Assembly (NCBI GenBank): GCA_027315365.1
Contig: DAHUYF010000146.1
Span: 20,215-84,214, forward strand
Direction: 5' to 3'
DNA length: 64,000 nucleotides
Source of the DNA: Rhodospirillales bacterium
GTDB taxonomy: Bacteria; Pseudomonadota; Alphaproteobacteria; ATCC43930; CGMCC-115725
In this document: positions 1-8,107 of the stretch, piece after piece
How the letters are laid out: the number at the start of each line of letters is the position of its first letter
How positions within the stretch are numbered: the first letter of the stretch is position 1
Position numbers and translations under genes: made by a program
The notes under the pieces: model-generated
The model's input: the letters and a program-made list of their open reading frames with translations, nothing else
The model's database searches: none
Told to the model about the DNA's origin: nothing

Positions 1-599
1 CGGCTCGCCACCCAGGGCGCTTGCGGCGGCGCCTTCAGCACGATGGCATTGCCGGCTGCCAGCGCCGGCGCGATCTTGTGGCAGGCGAGATTGAACGGCG
101 CATTGAAGGGCGTGATGCCTGCGACCACGCCGACCGGGAAGCGCAGCAGGAGGGCGATCTTGCCGCTGCCCATCGGCGTGCCGTCGAGCGGCACGTGCTC
201 GCCCTCGATGCGGATCGCCTCCTCGGCGGCGAACGAAAGGGTGTCTTGCGAACGCACCACTTCGGACCGGGAATCCTTGATCGCCTTGCCGGTCTCGCGC
301 GCCATGATCCCGGCGATCTCTTCCGCCTGCCCGGCCAGCAGGCCGCCGACCCGGCGCAGCAGAGCGGCGCGCTCGTAGCCCGGCATGGCGGCCATGTGGC
401 GCCGCGCCGCCACGGCCGCGGCGAGCGCGTCGTCGAGGTCCGCGAGCGAGGAATCCGGCGCCCGCGCCACCGTCTCGCCGCGATAGGGATCGATGATGTC
501 GCTTGCCGCGGTGCCGTCGCGCCAGGCGCCGCCGATCAGCATCCGCAGGCGCGCCGGACCGCCGGTGTGCGGGCGTTCCTCGGCTCGAGACTGTGCCAT
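1..599 (-). CDS. Aldehyde dehydrogenase family protein, N-terminal part (runs off the left edge)
   Basis: Only about 199 N-terminal residues are in the window. The reverse strand reads from an ATG at 599 into a typical NAD(P)-dependent aldehyde dehydrogenase coenzyme domain. The family-typical segment GITPFNAPFNL is followed by KIAPALAAGNAIVLKAP, which contains the cofactor-binding lysine. The catalytic Glu and Cys lie beyond the edge, so activity cannot be judged. The gene is divergent from the TcuA-like flavoprotein, and the shared upstream region carries two inverted repeats. The substrate cannot be inferred; the family oxidises aldehydes to acids. Confidence 0.85.
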   Translation of the reverse strand, partial: MAQSRAEERPHTGGPARLRMLIGGAWRDGTAASDIIDPYRGETVARAPDSSLADLDDALAAAVAARRHMAAMPGYERAALLRRVGGLLAGQAEEIAGIMARETGKAIKDSRSEVVRSQDTLSFAAEEAIRIEGEHVPLDGTPMGSGKIALLLRFPVGVVAGITPFNAPFNLACHKIAPALAAGNAIVLKAPPQAPWVAS

Positions 600-651
600 C
601 GCGGCCTCGCGGGTCGGGCGGCGGGAAGCCGCGGAGGGATTGAGGTTATTA

Positions 652-666
652 TGCGACATTGTCGCA
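652..666. promoter_or_regulatory. Perfect inverted repeat, candidate operator
   Basis: TGCGACA-T-TGTCGCA is a perfect 7-bp inverted repeat with a 1-nt centre, about 50 bp upstream of the aldehyde dehydrogenase start. On the reverse strand it lies between a TTGACC hexamer and an AT-rich TAATAA hexamer. That placement suits a repressor site, although the 15-bp hexamer spacing is short. The half-site TGCGACAT recurs at 782-789 near the divergent gene. The regulator is unknown. Confidence 0.4.
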
Positions 667-795
667 GGTCAATTCATAATATCGCCTATTTCACGAGATG
701 CACGACCGCGATTGCCGCGGGGAGCGATACGCAATTCCGTCCTCCTGCTCGTCACCGCCACGCGCGCCGGGGCTTGCCAAGTGCGACATCATCAA

Positions 796-815
796 TTCAT
801 ATGCGGATATATGAA
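796..815. promoter_or_regulatory. Inverted repeat upstream of the TcuA-like gene, candidate operator
   Basis: TTCATAT and ATATGAA form a perfect 7-bp inverted repeat around a 6-nt spacer, about 50 bp before the ATG at 864. The AT-rich patch stands out from the GC-rich surroundings. The neighbouring TGCGACATCATCAATTCATA resembles the sequence at 652-684. A TTGCCA hexamer lies 17 bp before a weak TCATAT -10 candidate. This is inference from position and symmetry only. Confidence 0.35.
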
Positions 816-863
816 ATAATGTCCCGCCTGCTCGCCAGGCGGGGCCGGCTTCGAGGACAAGAC

Positions 864-2360
864 ATGCTTCCGACGATGGTGGATGTGGTGGTGGTGGGTG
901 GCGGCAACGCGGCGTTGTGCGCGGCGCTTTCGGCGGCCGAGCAGCAGGCGTCGGTGCTGGTGCTGGAGCGTGCGCCGGAGAGCGAGGCGGGCGGCAACAG
1001 CCGCTTCACTGCCGGCGCCATCCGCTGCGTCTATGACGGCGTCGACGATCTGCGCGCGCTCATGCCCGACCTCTCCGAGGAGATGATCAAGATCACCGAT
1101 TTCGGCCGCTACGGCGAGGACCAGTTCTTCGACGATATGGGCCGGGTCACCGAGTATCGCGCCGATCCTGACATGGTCGAACTGCTGGTGCGGCGCAGCC
1201 GCGAGACGCTGCGCTGGATGCGCGGTAAGGGCGTGCGCTTTGCCCCCATCTATGGCCGCCAAGCCTTCAAGGTCGACGGCCGTTTCAAGTTCTGGGGCGG
1301 GCTCACCGTCGAGGCGGTGGGCGGCGGCCCCGGCCTCGTCACCGCACTCACCGAGGCGGCGCAGAAGAACGGCGTCACCGTCGCCTATGGCGCCCGCGCG
1401 CTCGGCCTCGTCGCCGATGATGCGGGGGTGCAGGGCGTGCGCGTCAAGCAGGCGGGCAAGACGCGCGAGGTGCGCTGCAAGGCGGTGGTGCTCGCCGCCG
1501 GCGGCTTCCAGGCCAATACCGAATGGCGCACGCGCTATCTCGGGCCCGGCTGGGACCTCGCCAAGGTGCGCGGCACCCGCTTCAATACCGGCGACGGTAT
1601 CCGCATGGCGCTCGAGGTGGGCGCGCTTCCCTGGGGCAACTGGTCGGGCTGTCACGCGGTCGGCTGGGATCGCAACGCGCCGCCCTTCGGCGATCTCGCG
1701 GTGGGCGACAATTTTCAGAAGCATTCCTACCCCTTCAGCATCATGCTCAATGCAAGGGGCGAGCGCTTCGTCGACGAGGGCGCCGATTTCCGCAACTACA
1801 CCTATGCCAAATACGGCCGCGTCATTCTGAGCCAGCCCGGCCAGTTCGCTTGGCAGGTCTTCGACAAGAAGGTGCTGCATCTGCTGCGCGACGAATACCG
1901 CATCCGGCAGGTCACCAAGGTATCGGCGCCGACGCTCGAGGAACTCGTGCAGAAGCTCGAGGATGTCGACCCGGTCCAGGCGCTGGCGACGATCAAGGCA
2001 TACAACGAAGCGGTCCGGCGGGAGGTCCCCTTCAATCCCAACGTCAAGGACGGGCGCGGGACGGTCGGGCTGGCTATCCCGAAATCGAACTGGGCCAACA
2101 CCATCGAGGAGCCGCCCTTCGAGGCCTACGCCGTGACCTGCGGCGTGACCTTCACCTTCGGCGGCGTCAAGGTGACGACCGACGCACAGGTGGTGGACAC
2201 CGAGGGCGAGGCGATCGCCGGCCTTTATGCGGCGGGCGAGATGGTGGGCGGAATCTTCTACTTCAACTATCCCGGCGGCACTGGCCTCATGGCCGGCGCG
2301 GTCTTCGGCAAGATCGCCGGCGCCAGCGCCGGACGCGCCGCGACGCGCGCCAACCGCTGA
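864..2360 (+). CDS. FAD-dependent dehydrogenase, TcuA (tricarballylate dehydrogenase)-like
   Basis: 498 residues of the fumarate reductase/succinate dehydrogenase flavoprotein superfamily. The dinucleotide fold VVVVGGGNAALCAALSA lies near the N-terminus, and the C-terminal FAD segment ends with a GGTGLMAGAVFGKIAG stretch. The GGGNAALCAA form is characteristic of TcuA-like proteins. The ATG at 864 is preceded by GAGG at a suitable distance. The open frame continues upstream, but that part lacks family similarity and overlaps the divergent gene. A second flavoprotein follows 12 bp later, so they are probably cotranscribed. The same flavin family forms the N-terminal part of CobZ in cobalamin synthesis, but no Fe-S partner domain is present here. 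The true substrate is unknown. Confidence 0.8.
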   Translation: MLPTMVDVVVVGGGNAALCAALSAAEQQASVLVLERAPESEAGGNSRFTAGAIRCVYDGVDDLRALMPDLSEEMIKITDFGRYGEDQFFDDMGRVTEYRADPDMVELLVRRSRETLRWMRGKGVRFAPIYGRQAFKVDGRFKFWGGLTVEAVGGGPGLVTALTEAAQKNGVTVAYGARALGLVADDAGVQGVRVKQAGKTREVRCKAVVLAAGGFQANTEWRTRYLGPGWDLAKVRGTRFNTGDGIRMALEVGALPWGNWSGCHAVGWDRNAPPFGDLAVGDNFQKHSYPFSIMLNARGERFVDEGADFRNYTYAKYGRVILSQPGQFAWQVFDKKVLHLLRDEYRIRQVTKVSAPTLEELVQKLEDVDPVQALATIKAYNEAVRREVPFNPNVKDGRGTVGLAIPKSNWANTIEEPPFEAYAVTCGVTFTFGGVKVTTDAQVVDTEGEAIAGLYAAGEMVGGIFYFNYPGGTGLMAGAVFGKIAGASAGRAATRANR

Positions 2361-2372
2361 ACGCGGGCGCCG

Positions 2373-3875
2373 ATGGCCGCGGACGTCGCGCAAGAGACGT
2401 TCGATGTCGTCGTGGTGGGCGGCGGCGGCGCCGGCCTCGCTGCCGCGATCGAAGCGCGCACAGCGGGACGCAGCGTGGCGCTCCTCGAAAAGAACCCCGC
2501 GCTGGGCGGCTCGACCGCCTGGTCGATCGGATCGATCACCGCCACCGGCACGCCGCATCAGCGCCGGCACGGCATCGAGGACAATCCGCACGACCACTGG
2601 GCCGACATGCCGTTCTTCGCCGAGCCGGGCTTGGCCGCGCGCGACAACGACGCGCTGCGGCGCATCCTCTGCGACGAGGTGCCGGACGCAGTCCGCTGGC
2701 TGATGTCGTTGGGCGTGCGTTTCCATGGGCCGATGCCGGAGCCGCCGCATCGCCGGCCGCGCATGCACAATGTGCTGCCCAATTCGCGCTCCTACATCTT
2801 TCATCTCGAGCGCCGAGCCCGTCGCATCGGCGTCGATATCCGGCTCGGCCTGCGGGCGCGCGAGCTTCTCAGCGAGGGCGGCCGCGTCGTCGCTGTCGAA
2901 TGCGCGCAAGGCGGTGCGCGACGGCGCTTCACCGCGCGCGGCGGCATCATCCTCGCCGCCGGCGACTTCACCAACGGCGCCGAGCTCAAGGCCCGCTACA
3001 TGGGAGCGCAAGCGGCCAAGGTCGAAGCGGTGAACCCCACGGCAACCGGCGACGGCCATCTGCTGGCCTTGCCGCTGGGCGCACGCATCCTCAACGGCGA
3101 TCTCGCGCTCGGCCCGGAGGTCCGCTTCATCGCGCCGGCGCACGAGACCCTGGTCCGCCGGCTACCGCCCTGGCGGCTGCTCGCGAACGTCATGCGCTGG
3201 TCGCTCGACCACATGCCGGCGGCGATCCTGCGGCCGTTCATGATGGGTTTTCTCACCACCGCGCTGGCACCGTCGCCGGCGCTCTTCGCCGCGGGCGCGC
3301 GGCTGATCAACCGCCGCGGAGAGCGCTTCTGCGACGAGCTCGATCGGCCGGCCCACGCGCTCCCCGATCAGCCGGAAAAGCTGGCCTACATCCTGCTCGA
3401 CGGTCGCATCGCGCGGCAGTTCTCGGCCTGGCCGAATTTCGTCTCGACGGCGCCCGGCATCGCCTACGCCTATATCGGCGACTATCGGCGCAATCGCCGC
3501 GAGGTCTATCGCCAGGCTGCGACGCCCGAGGCGCTGGCGCGTGCGCTCGGCATGGACCCGGCGGCGCTGCGGCGCGCGCTCGGTGCGGTGACCGAGCGGC
3601 GCGGCGCCGATCATGCGCCGCCGCCGCTCGGCGAAGCGCCTTTCATCGCGCTCGGCCCGGTGCGCGCCGTCTTCGTCCACAATGAGGGCGGACTCGCCGT
3701 CGATCGCGAGCACCGCGTGCTCGACGGCGCCGACCGGCCGATCCCAGGGCTTTACGCCGCCGGCGCGACCGGCCAGGGCGGGCTATTGCTGAAAGGCCAC
3801 GGCCATCATCTCGCCTGGGCTTTCGTCTCGGGCCGCCGCGCCGGGCGGCTCGCCGCCGCTGCCTGCGGCTCTTAG
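2373..3875 (+). CDS. FAD-binding oxidoreductase (fumarate reductase/ketosteroid dehydrogenase-like flavoprotein)
   Basis: 500 residues. An N-terminal Rossmann motif VVVGGGGAGLAAAIEA is followed by a GGSTAWSIGSI segment typical of the fumarate reductase flavoprotein family. A C-terminal stretch (GLYAAGATGQGG, then KGHGHHLAWAF) contacts the FAD in this family. It starts 12 bp after the TcuA-like gene, so an operon is likely. It converges with the cupin gene, and the two stop codons overlap (3873-3875 on plus, 3872-3874 on minus). The substrate is not recognisable. The pair of related flavoproteins suggests a shared catabolic route, which is inference. Confidence 0.8.
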   Translation: MAADVAQETFDVVVVGGGGAGLAAAIEARTAGRSVALLEKNPALGGSTAWSIGSITATGTPHQRRHGIEDNPHDHWADMPFFAEPGLAARDNDALRRILCDEVPDAVRWLMSLGVRFHGPMPEPPHRRPRMHNVLPNSRSYIFHLERRARRIGVDIRLGLRARELLSEGGRVVAVECAQGGARRRFTARGGIILAAGDFTNGAELKARYMGAQAAKVEAVNPTATGDGHLLALPLGARILNGDLALGPEVRFIAPAHETLVRRLPPWRLLANVMRWSLDHMPAAILRPFMMGFLTTALAPSPALFAAGARLINRRGERFCDELDRPAHALPDQPEKLAYILLDGRIARQFSAWPNFVSTAPGIAYAYIGDYRRNRREVYRQAATPEALARALGMDPAALRRALGAVTERRGADHAPPPLGEAPFIALGPVRAVFVHNEGGLAVDREHRVLDGADRPIPGLYAAGATGQGGLLLKGHGHHLAWAFVSGRRAGRLAAAACGS

Positions 3876-4261
3876 ACCGCGATCGGAACTTCGTCGCTCA
3901 CCGGCGTGGTGATGACGAGAAAGGTGAGCGGGCCGAGACCGGTGTTGTAGAGCGCATGCTCCACCCCCGGCGGGATGAAGATGAAGTCATGCCGGCGCAC
4001 CACTTGGCGCTGGCCTGCGATCTCCATCAGGCCCTCGCCGTCCAGCACGTGATAGACCTGTTCCTGGATCTTGTGGGTGTGCGGCGCCACGTAGGCCTTC
4101 GGCTGGTATGTCGAAATGCGGTGATCGACGTGACGCGAGCCGGTGGTCTCGGGATGGACCAGCAGCTTCGACAGAGCGCCGCCGAAATGGCCGGGCAGCT
4201 CGTCCCACGGCACTTCCGCGATGTTGCGGATCACGGCTTCGCGCTTCACCGTCCTGCTCAT
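3872..4261 (-). CDS. Cupin domain protein
   Basis: 129 residues forming a single small beta-barrel cupin. The two cupin motifs are visible: PHTHKIQEQVYHVLDGEG supplies the first metal-ligand set, and FIPPGVEHALYNTG the second His. The ATG at 4261 follows the upstream thiamine-diphosphate enzyme by 26 bp on the same strand, with a purine-rich AGGAGAG site before it, so it is probably the second gene of that unit. Cupins of this size are often metal-dependent isomerases, dioxygenases or sugar/acid binders. The exact role is unknown. Confidence 0.8.
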   Translation of the reverse strand: MSRTVKREAVIRNIAEVPWDELPGHFGGALSKLLVHPETTGSRHVDHRISTYQPKAYVAPHTHKIQEQVYHVLDGEGLMEIAGQRQVVRRHDFIFIPPGVEHALYNTGLGPLTFLVITTPVSDEVPIAV

Positions 4262-4287
4262 GGCACTCTCCTGTTCCGGCCGGCGTC

Positions 4288-6084
4288 TCAGTTTCCCGAC
4301 GGCGCCTGCTGCACATATTTGCCGCCGAAGACCGGCTCCTTGTGCGGCGTCGGCGGCAGCGACCAGGTGCCGATCGCCGGCGGCCGGATGTTGGCGTCGA
4401 CATGGACGTCGAGCAGGCAGGGCTTGTTGAGCTTGATCGCATGCTCGAGCGCGCCTTTGAAATCCTCGGATCGGGTGACGGTGATGCCCTCGACGCCGCA
4501 GGCGCGCGCCCAGGCGGCGAAATCGGGATTGTAGGGCTTGTTGTTGGGCCCTTGATAGAAGGCGGTGCCGAGCTCGCGACCGTTGAACAGCCCGTATTGA
4601 ATGTCGCGGATCGCCGCCCAGGAGAAATTGTTCCACACCACCCAGACGGCGGGGATGTCGTATTCGACCGCGGTGCACAGCACATGCGGCACCATGGTGA
4701 AGCCGCCATCGCCGCAGACCGCGACGCAAGGCCGGTCGGGCGCGGCGAGCTTGGCGCCGAGGATCGCGCTCGGCCCGAAGCCCATGCCGGAGAAGCCCCA
4801 GGTGTTGAGCATGGTCTGTGGCCGGCGCGCTTCCCAGAACTGCATGTACCAATTGTGGTGGACGCCGGAATCGAGCGACAGGATCGCATCGTCCGGCAGC
4901 ACCGCGCGGCAATCGGCCACCACCCGCTCGGGCCGGAGCGGCGAGGCATGGATCTCGAAATTGGGCCGGGTATAGACGTCCCATTCCTCGCGCCAGCGCG
5001 CGATCTCGGCGTGCCAGGCGGCGAGGCGGCCGCCCTTTCTGACGGCGCGCCGCTCGATCTCGGCGAGCAGCTGGCGCAGGAAGGTGCGGGCGTCGGCGAG
5101 AATGCCGAGATCCGGCGTGTAGTTGCGGCCGAGCTCGGCATGGTCGACATCGACCTGGATGAGCTTGGTGACCGGAAAATTCCAGGAATATCCCGGCAGC
5201 CAGGAGGAGGAGGAGCGGTCGTCGAAGCGCGCGCCGATGGCCAGCACCAGATCCGCATGGCGACCCGCCTGGTTCGCGGGGAAGGTGCCGTTGCGGCCGA
5301 TGAAGCCGAGCGACAGCGGATCGCCCATCGGCAGACAGCCCATGCCGTTGGGCGAGCTCAGCACGGGGATCTCGAGGAGACGGACGAGTTCGGTGAGCTC
5401 CGCGCTCGCCTCCGACAGCGCGACGCCATGGCCGATGAAGATCGCTGGGCGCTGGGCGGCGAGGATCATGTCGGCCGCGGTCGCGACATCCTCGGGCGAG
5501 GCGCCGCTGCGGCGCGCGTTGAAGCCGTTCCAGACCGGTTCGAACTCGAGATCGGCCTCTTCCTGGAAGAGATTGAACGGCACGTCGACATTGACCGGGC
5601 CGGCGCGCCCGCTGGTCATCGTCGTCACCGCCTGGCGCAGCGCCAGCGGCAGCATGTCGACGCGCGAGGGCTGGAAGCTGCGCTTCACCACCGGGCGGAT
5701 GACGTTGGGGAAGTCCGCCTGATTATGCCGGTTCAGCTCCTGGAAGGGGCTGCGATTGAACTGCGAGGTCGGCACGTTCGCGGTGATCGCCAGCAGGGCC
5801 GAGGAATCGGTCTGCGCCACCGCGAGCGCCATCACCAGATTGGCCGAGCCGGGGCCGCAGGAGGTGAGCGTCGCCACCGCCTCGTGCTTGACGCGGAAAT
5901 AGCCGTCCGCCATGTGCGCGGCGGTCTGCTCATGGCGCGGCGAGACCAGCTTGATCTTGTCGCGGACGGCGTAGAGCGCGTCGAGGATGCCGACATTGCC
6001 GTGACCGCAGATGCCGAAAATGTAGGGGATCTTCTCGCGGATCAGGAACTCGGCAATGAATTCCCCGCCCTTCATGCGCGCCAT
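4288..6084 (-). CDS. Thiamine-diphosphate-dependent enzyme (acetolactate synthase-like)
   Basis: 598 residues with three domains: N-terminal PYR, central, and C-terminal PP. The conserved glutamate that activates the cofactor is E52 in SPRHEQTAAH. The Mg/ThDP motif runs from GDG (458-460) to NN (485-486). The start at 6084 is chosen because GGGAGG precedes it. An in-frame ATG further upstream (6135) lacks a site and conservation. The family catalyses 2-oxo acid decarboxylation or carboligation. The downstream cupin suggests a small catabolic unit rather than branched-chain amino acid synthesis, since no small regulatory subunit is adjacent. The substrate is unknown. Confidence 0.85.
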   Translation of the reverse strand: MARMKGGEFIAEFLIREKIPYIFGICGHGNVGILDALYAVRDKIKLVSPRHEQTAAHMADGYFRVKHEAVATLTSCGPGSANLVMALAVAQTDSSALLAITANVPTSQFNRSPFQELNRHNQADFPNVIRPVVKRSFQPSRVDMLPLALRQAVTTMTSGRAGPVNVDVPFNLFQEEADLEFEPVWNGFNARRSGASPEDVATAADMILAAQRPAIFIGHGVALSEASAELTELVRLLEIPVLSSPNGMGCLPMGDPLSLGFIGRNGTFPANQAGRHADLVLAIGARFDDRSSSSWLPGYSWNFPVTKLIQVDVDHAELGRNYTPDLGILADARTFLRQLLAEIERRAVRKGGRLAAWHAEIARWREEWDVYTRPNFEIHASPLRPERVVADCRAVLPDDAILSLDSGVHHNWYMQFWEARRPQTMLNTWGFSGMGFGPSAILGAKLAAPDRPCVAVCGDGGFTMVPHVLCTAVEYDIPAVWVVWNNFSWAAIRDIQYGLFNGRELGTAFYQGPNNKPYNPDFAAWARACGVEGITVTRSEDFKGALEHAIKLNKPCLLDVHVDANIRPPAIGTWSLPPTPHKEPVFGGKYVQQAPSGN

Positions 6085-6167
6085 GCCGCCGACCTCCCGA
6101 TACGCCGCGTGCCCCGGCTCTCGCGGCGACGCCATCGGCGCGGAACGCGGCAGGGCCGTTCGGTCCC

Positions 6168-6196
6168 TTATAAAATTCTATATTGTGGCATGTCAA
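6168..6196 (-). promoter_or_regulatory. Strong sigma-70-type promoter for the ThDP enzyme gene
   Basis: On the reverse strand TTGACA (6196-6191) is followed after exactly 17 bp by TTATAA (6173-6168). The predicted transcription start near 6161 gives a leader of about 77 nt before the ATG at 6084. The -35 is a full consensus match and the -10 matches at 5 of 6 positions, which is rare in this GC-rich window. It should drive the ThDP enzyme and the cupin. Confidence 0.7.
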
Positions 6197-6396
6197 CCGA
6201 CGATATCAGAAAACGAGCGTCGAACCACTGGCGCCTCGGGCGTTGATTTGCCGAGAGAGCAGCAGCTTGGGCGGCCTTGCCGTGCCTGATCTTAAAAAAT
6301 TAAGCGCTGTTGGAGGTTTTCATATTGAGAAATTTGCTACAATAATGTCGGATATGGGGCCGGCTGGATTGCCGGCTGCCGCCGACAGAGAGTCTC
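6197..6396 (+). other. Intergenic region before the glutathione S-transferase gene
   Basis: No gene is seen here. The stretch is AT-richer than its surroundings around 6290-6350 and contains a good -10-like TACAAT, but no convincing -35 at the right distance. A GCCGGC-TGGATT-GCCGGC hairpin lies just upstream of the next gene. Promoter placement for the plus-strand gene therefore remains open. Confidence 0.4.
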
Positions 6397-7005
6397 ATGC
6401 CGCTGACGCTGCGCTATTCCCCGGCTTCGCCTTTCGTGCGCAAGGTGCTGGTGTTCGCCGACGAGGCGGGGCTGGCCGACCGCATCGAGCGGGTGGCGAC
6501 CGACGTCTGGGCGCCGGACACCGACATCTTCCGCGACAATCCGCTCGGCAAGGTGCCGACGCTGGTGAGCGAGGACGGCACCTTCGTCGGCTCGCTCCTG
6601 TGCTGCGAGTATCTCGACAGCCTGCAGGCCGGGCGCCGGCTGATCCCGAGCGCGCCCGCTGAACGCTGGCCAGTGTTGCGGCGCCACGCCCTCGCGGACG
6701 GCATCATCGAGGCCGCCGTCGCCTATGTGGTCGAGCAGCTCCGGCGGCCGCCGGCGTTCGTGCATCAGGGCTTTCTCGACCGCCAGGCGGACAAGATCCG
6801 GCGCGCGCTCGATGCTCTCGAAGCCCAGGCGGGCGCGTTCGGGCAGGGCGCCGATCTCGCGACCGTGACGCTGGGCTGCGCCTTGGGCTATCTCGATTTC
6901 CGCCTGCCCGCGCTCGACTGGCGGCGGGCGCGGCCGGCGCTCACGCACTGGGAGGCGGATTTCGGCGCGCGGTCGTCGATGGTTGCGACCCGGCCGCATC
7001 TCTGA
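6397..7005 (+). CDS. Glutathione S-transferase family protein
   Basis: 202 residues. The N-terminal thioredoxin-like domain begins LRYSPASPFVRKVLVF, with SPFVRKV in the usual glutathione-site position. NPLGKVPTLV carries the cis-proline, and a helical C-terminal domain ends with a conserved ATVTLGCALGYLDFRLP-type helix. The length is typical of bacterial GSTs. The next gene on the same strand starts 32 bp later and may be cotranscribed. The substrate is unknown. Single-copy GSTs of this type often act in detoxification or stress response. Confidence 0.9.
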   Translation: MPLTLRYSPASPFVRKVLVFADEAGLADRIERVATDVWAPDTDIFRDNPLGKVPTLVSEDGTFVGSLLCCEYLDSLQAGRRLIPSAPAERWPVLRRHALADGIIEAAVAYVVEQLRRPPAFVHQGFLDRQADKIRRALDALEAQAGAFGQGADLATVTLGCALGYLDFRLPALDWRRARPALTHWEADFGARSSMVATRPHL

Positions 7006-7037
7006 CCTCAGGCAACCGCAAACAGGGAGTTCCATCG

Positions 7038-8012
7038 GTGATCAAGGCAGCGCTCGTCGGCACTGGCGATTGGGGCCAGCGGCTGGTGACATCGGTCCAG
7101 GGCAAGAGCGAGCTCATCCGCTTCACCGCGGCCGTCACCCGCACTCCGGCAAAGGGCGCCGGCTTCGCTCTCCAGCACGGGCTGACGCTGCATGACGACT
7201 ATCGCCGGGTCCTGGCGGATCCGACGATCGACGCGGTCGTGCTGGCGACGCCGCACAGCCAGCATGGCCGGCAGGTGATCGACGCGGCCGAAGCGGGCAA
7301 GCCGGTCTTCGTCGAAAAGCCGTTCACCCTGGACAAGGCGAGCGCCGCGGCCGCGGTCGAGGCCTGCCGCCGCCGGGGCGTCGTGCTCGCCTTCGGCCAC
7401 AACCGGCGCTTTCTGCCGGCGGTGCAGGCGCTGAAGCGGATGGTCGAGGAAGGCCGCATCGGCAAGCTGCTTCAGGTCGAGGGTAATTTCTCGTCGAGCT
7501 CGGGCTATCGCCACGGCCGCGAGTCCTGGCGCGCCAGCCCCAGCGAGGCGCCGGCTGGCGGCATGACCGCGCTCGGCATCCACGTGGTCGACGCCCTGAT
7601 CCATCTCTGCGGCGCGGTCGAGCAGGTCCAGGCCAAAAGCCGGCACAACGTGCTGCCGATCGATGTCGACGACGCCACGACCATCCTGATGAGCTTCGCC
7701 AGCGGCGCCCTGGGCTATCTCGGCACCTGCTTCGCCTCGGCGCCCTATTGGCGCCTCCATCTCTTCGGCTCCGAGGGCTGGGTGGAAATGCACGGCCAGG
7801 AGACGCTGCTCATCGCCGGCCGCGACGGCCGGACCGAGGAGCGCAAATTCCCGCCGCGCGACATCGAGCGCGCCGAGCTCGAGGCCTTTGCCGACGCGAT
7901 CGCCGGCCGCGCGGCGTTTCCCGTGCCGGCCGAGGAGGCGATCCACGGCGTGGCCGTGCTCGAGGCGATCGCCCGCTCGGCGCAAACCGAGAGCGCCATG
8001 CCGGTCGCCTGA
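7038..8012 (+). CDS. Gfo/Idh/MocA family oxidoreductase
   Basis: 324 residues. An N-terminal NAD(P)-binding Rossmann domain begins with AALVGTGDWGQRLV, and the family-defining lysine motif is EKPFTLDKASA. The C-terminal GFO/IDH/MocA alpha/beta domain includes GGMTALGIHVVDALIHL, with the active-site histidine. The start is GTG at 7038, preceded by AGGGAG at good spacing. The family oxidises sugars, cyclitols or related alcohols. No transporter or sugar gene adjoins it, so the substrate is open. It is the last ordinary gene before the restriction-modification remnant. Confidence 0.88.
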   Translation: MIKAALVGTGDWGQRLVTSVQGKSELIRFTAAVTRTPAKGAGFALQHGLTLHDDYRRVLADPTIDAVVLATPHSQHGRQVIDAAEAGKPVFVEKPFTLDKASAAAAVEACRRRGVVLAFGHNRRFLPAVQALKRMVEEGRIGKLLQVEGNFSSSSGYRHGRESWRASPSEAPAGGMTALGIHVVDALIHLCGAVEQVQAKSRHNVLPIDVDDATTILMSFASGALGYLGTCFASAPYWRLHLFGSEGWVEMHGQETLLIAGRDGRTEERKFPPRDIERAELEAFADAIAGRAAFPVPAEEAIHGVAVLEAIARSAQTESAMPVA

Positions 8013-8107
8013 TCCGCGGAGGCCGGGGTTTCGTGCCCGAGCCGGCACAAAGCATTTTGCAACATCGAGATTCACGATACGTTCCGGCTGCGAGGTCGGA
8101 GCACCGC

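Noticed and set aside
21..863. N-terminal extension of the TcuA-like flavoprotein
   Set aside because: It runs antisense through the aldehyde dehydrogenase gene and the divergent control region. The FAD motif and ribosome site support a start at 864.
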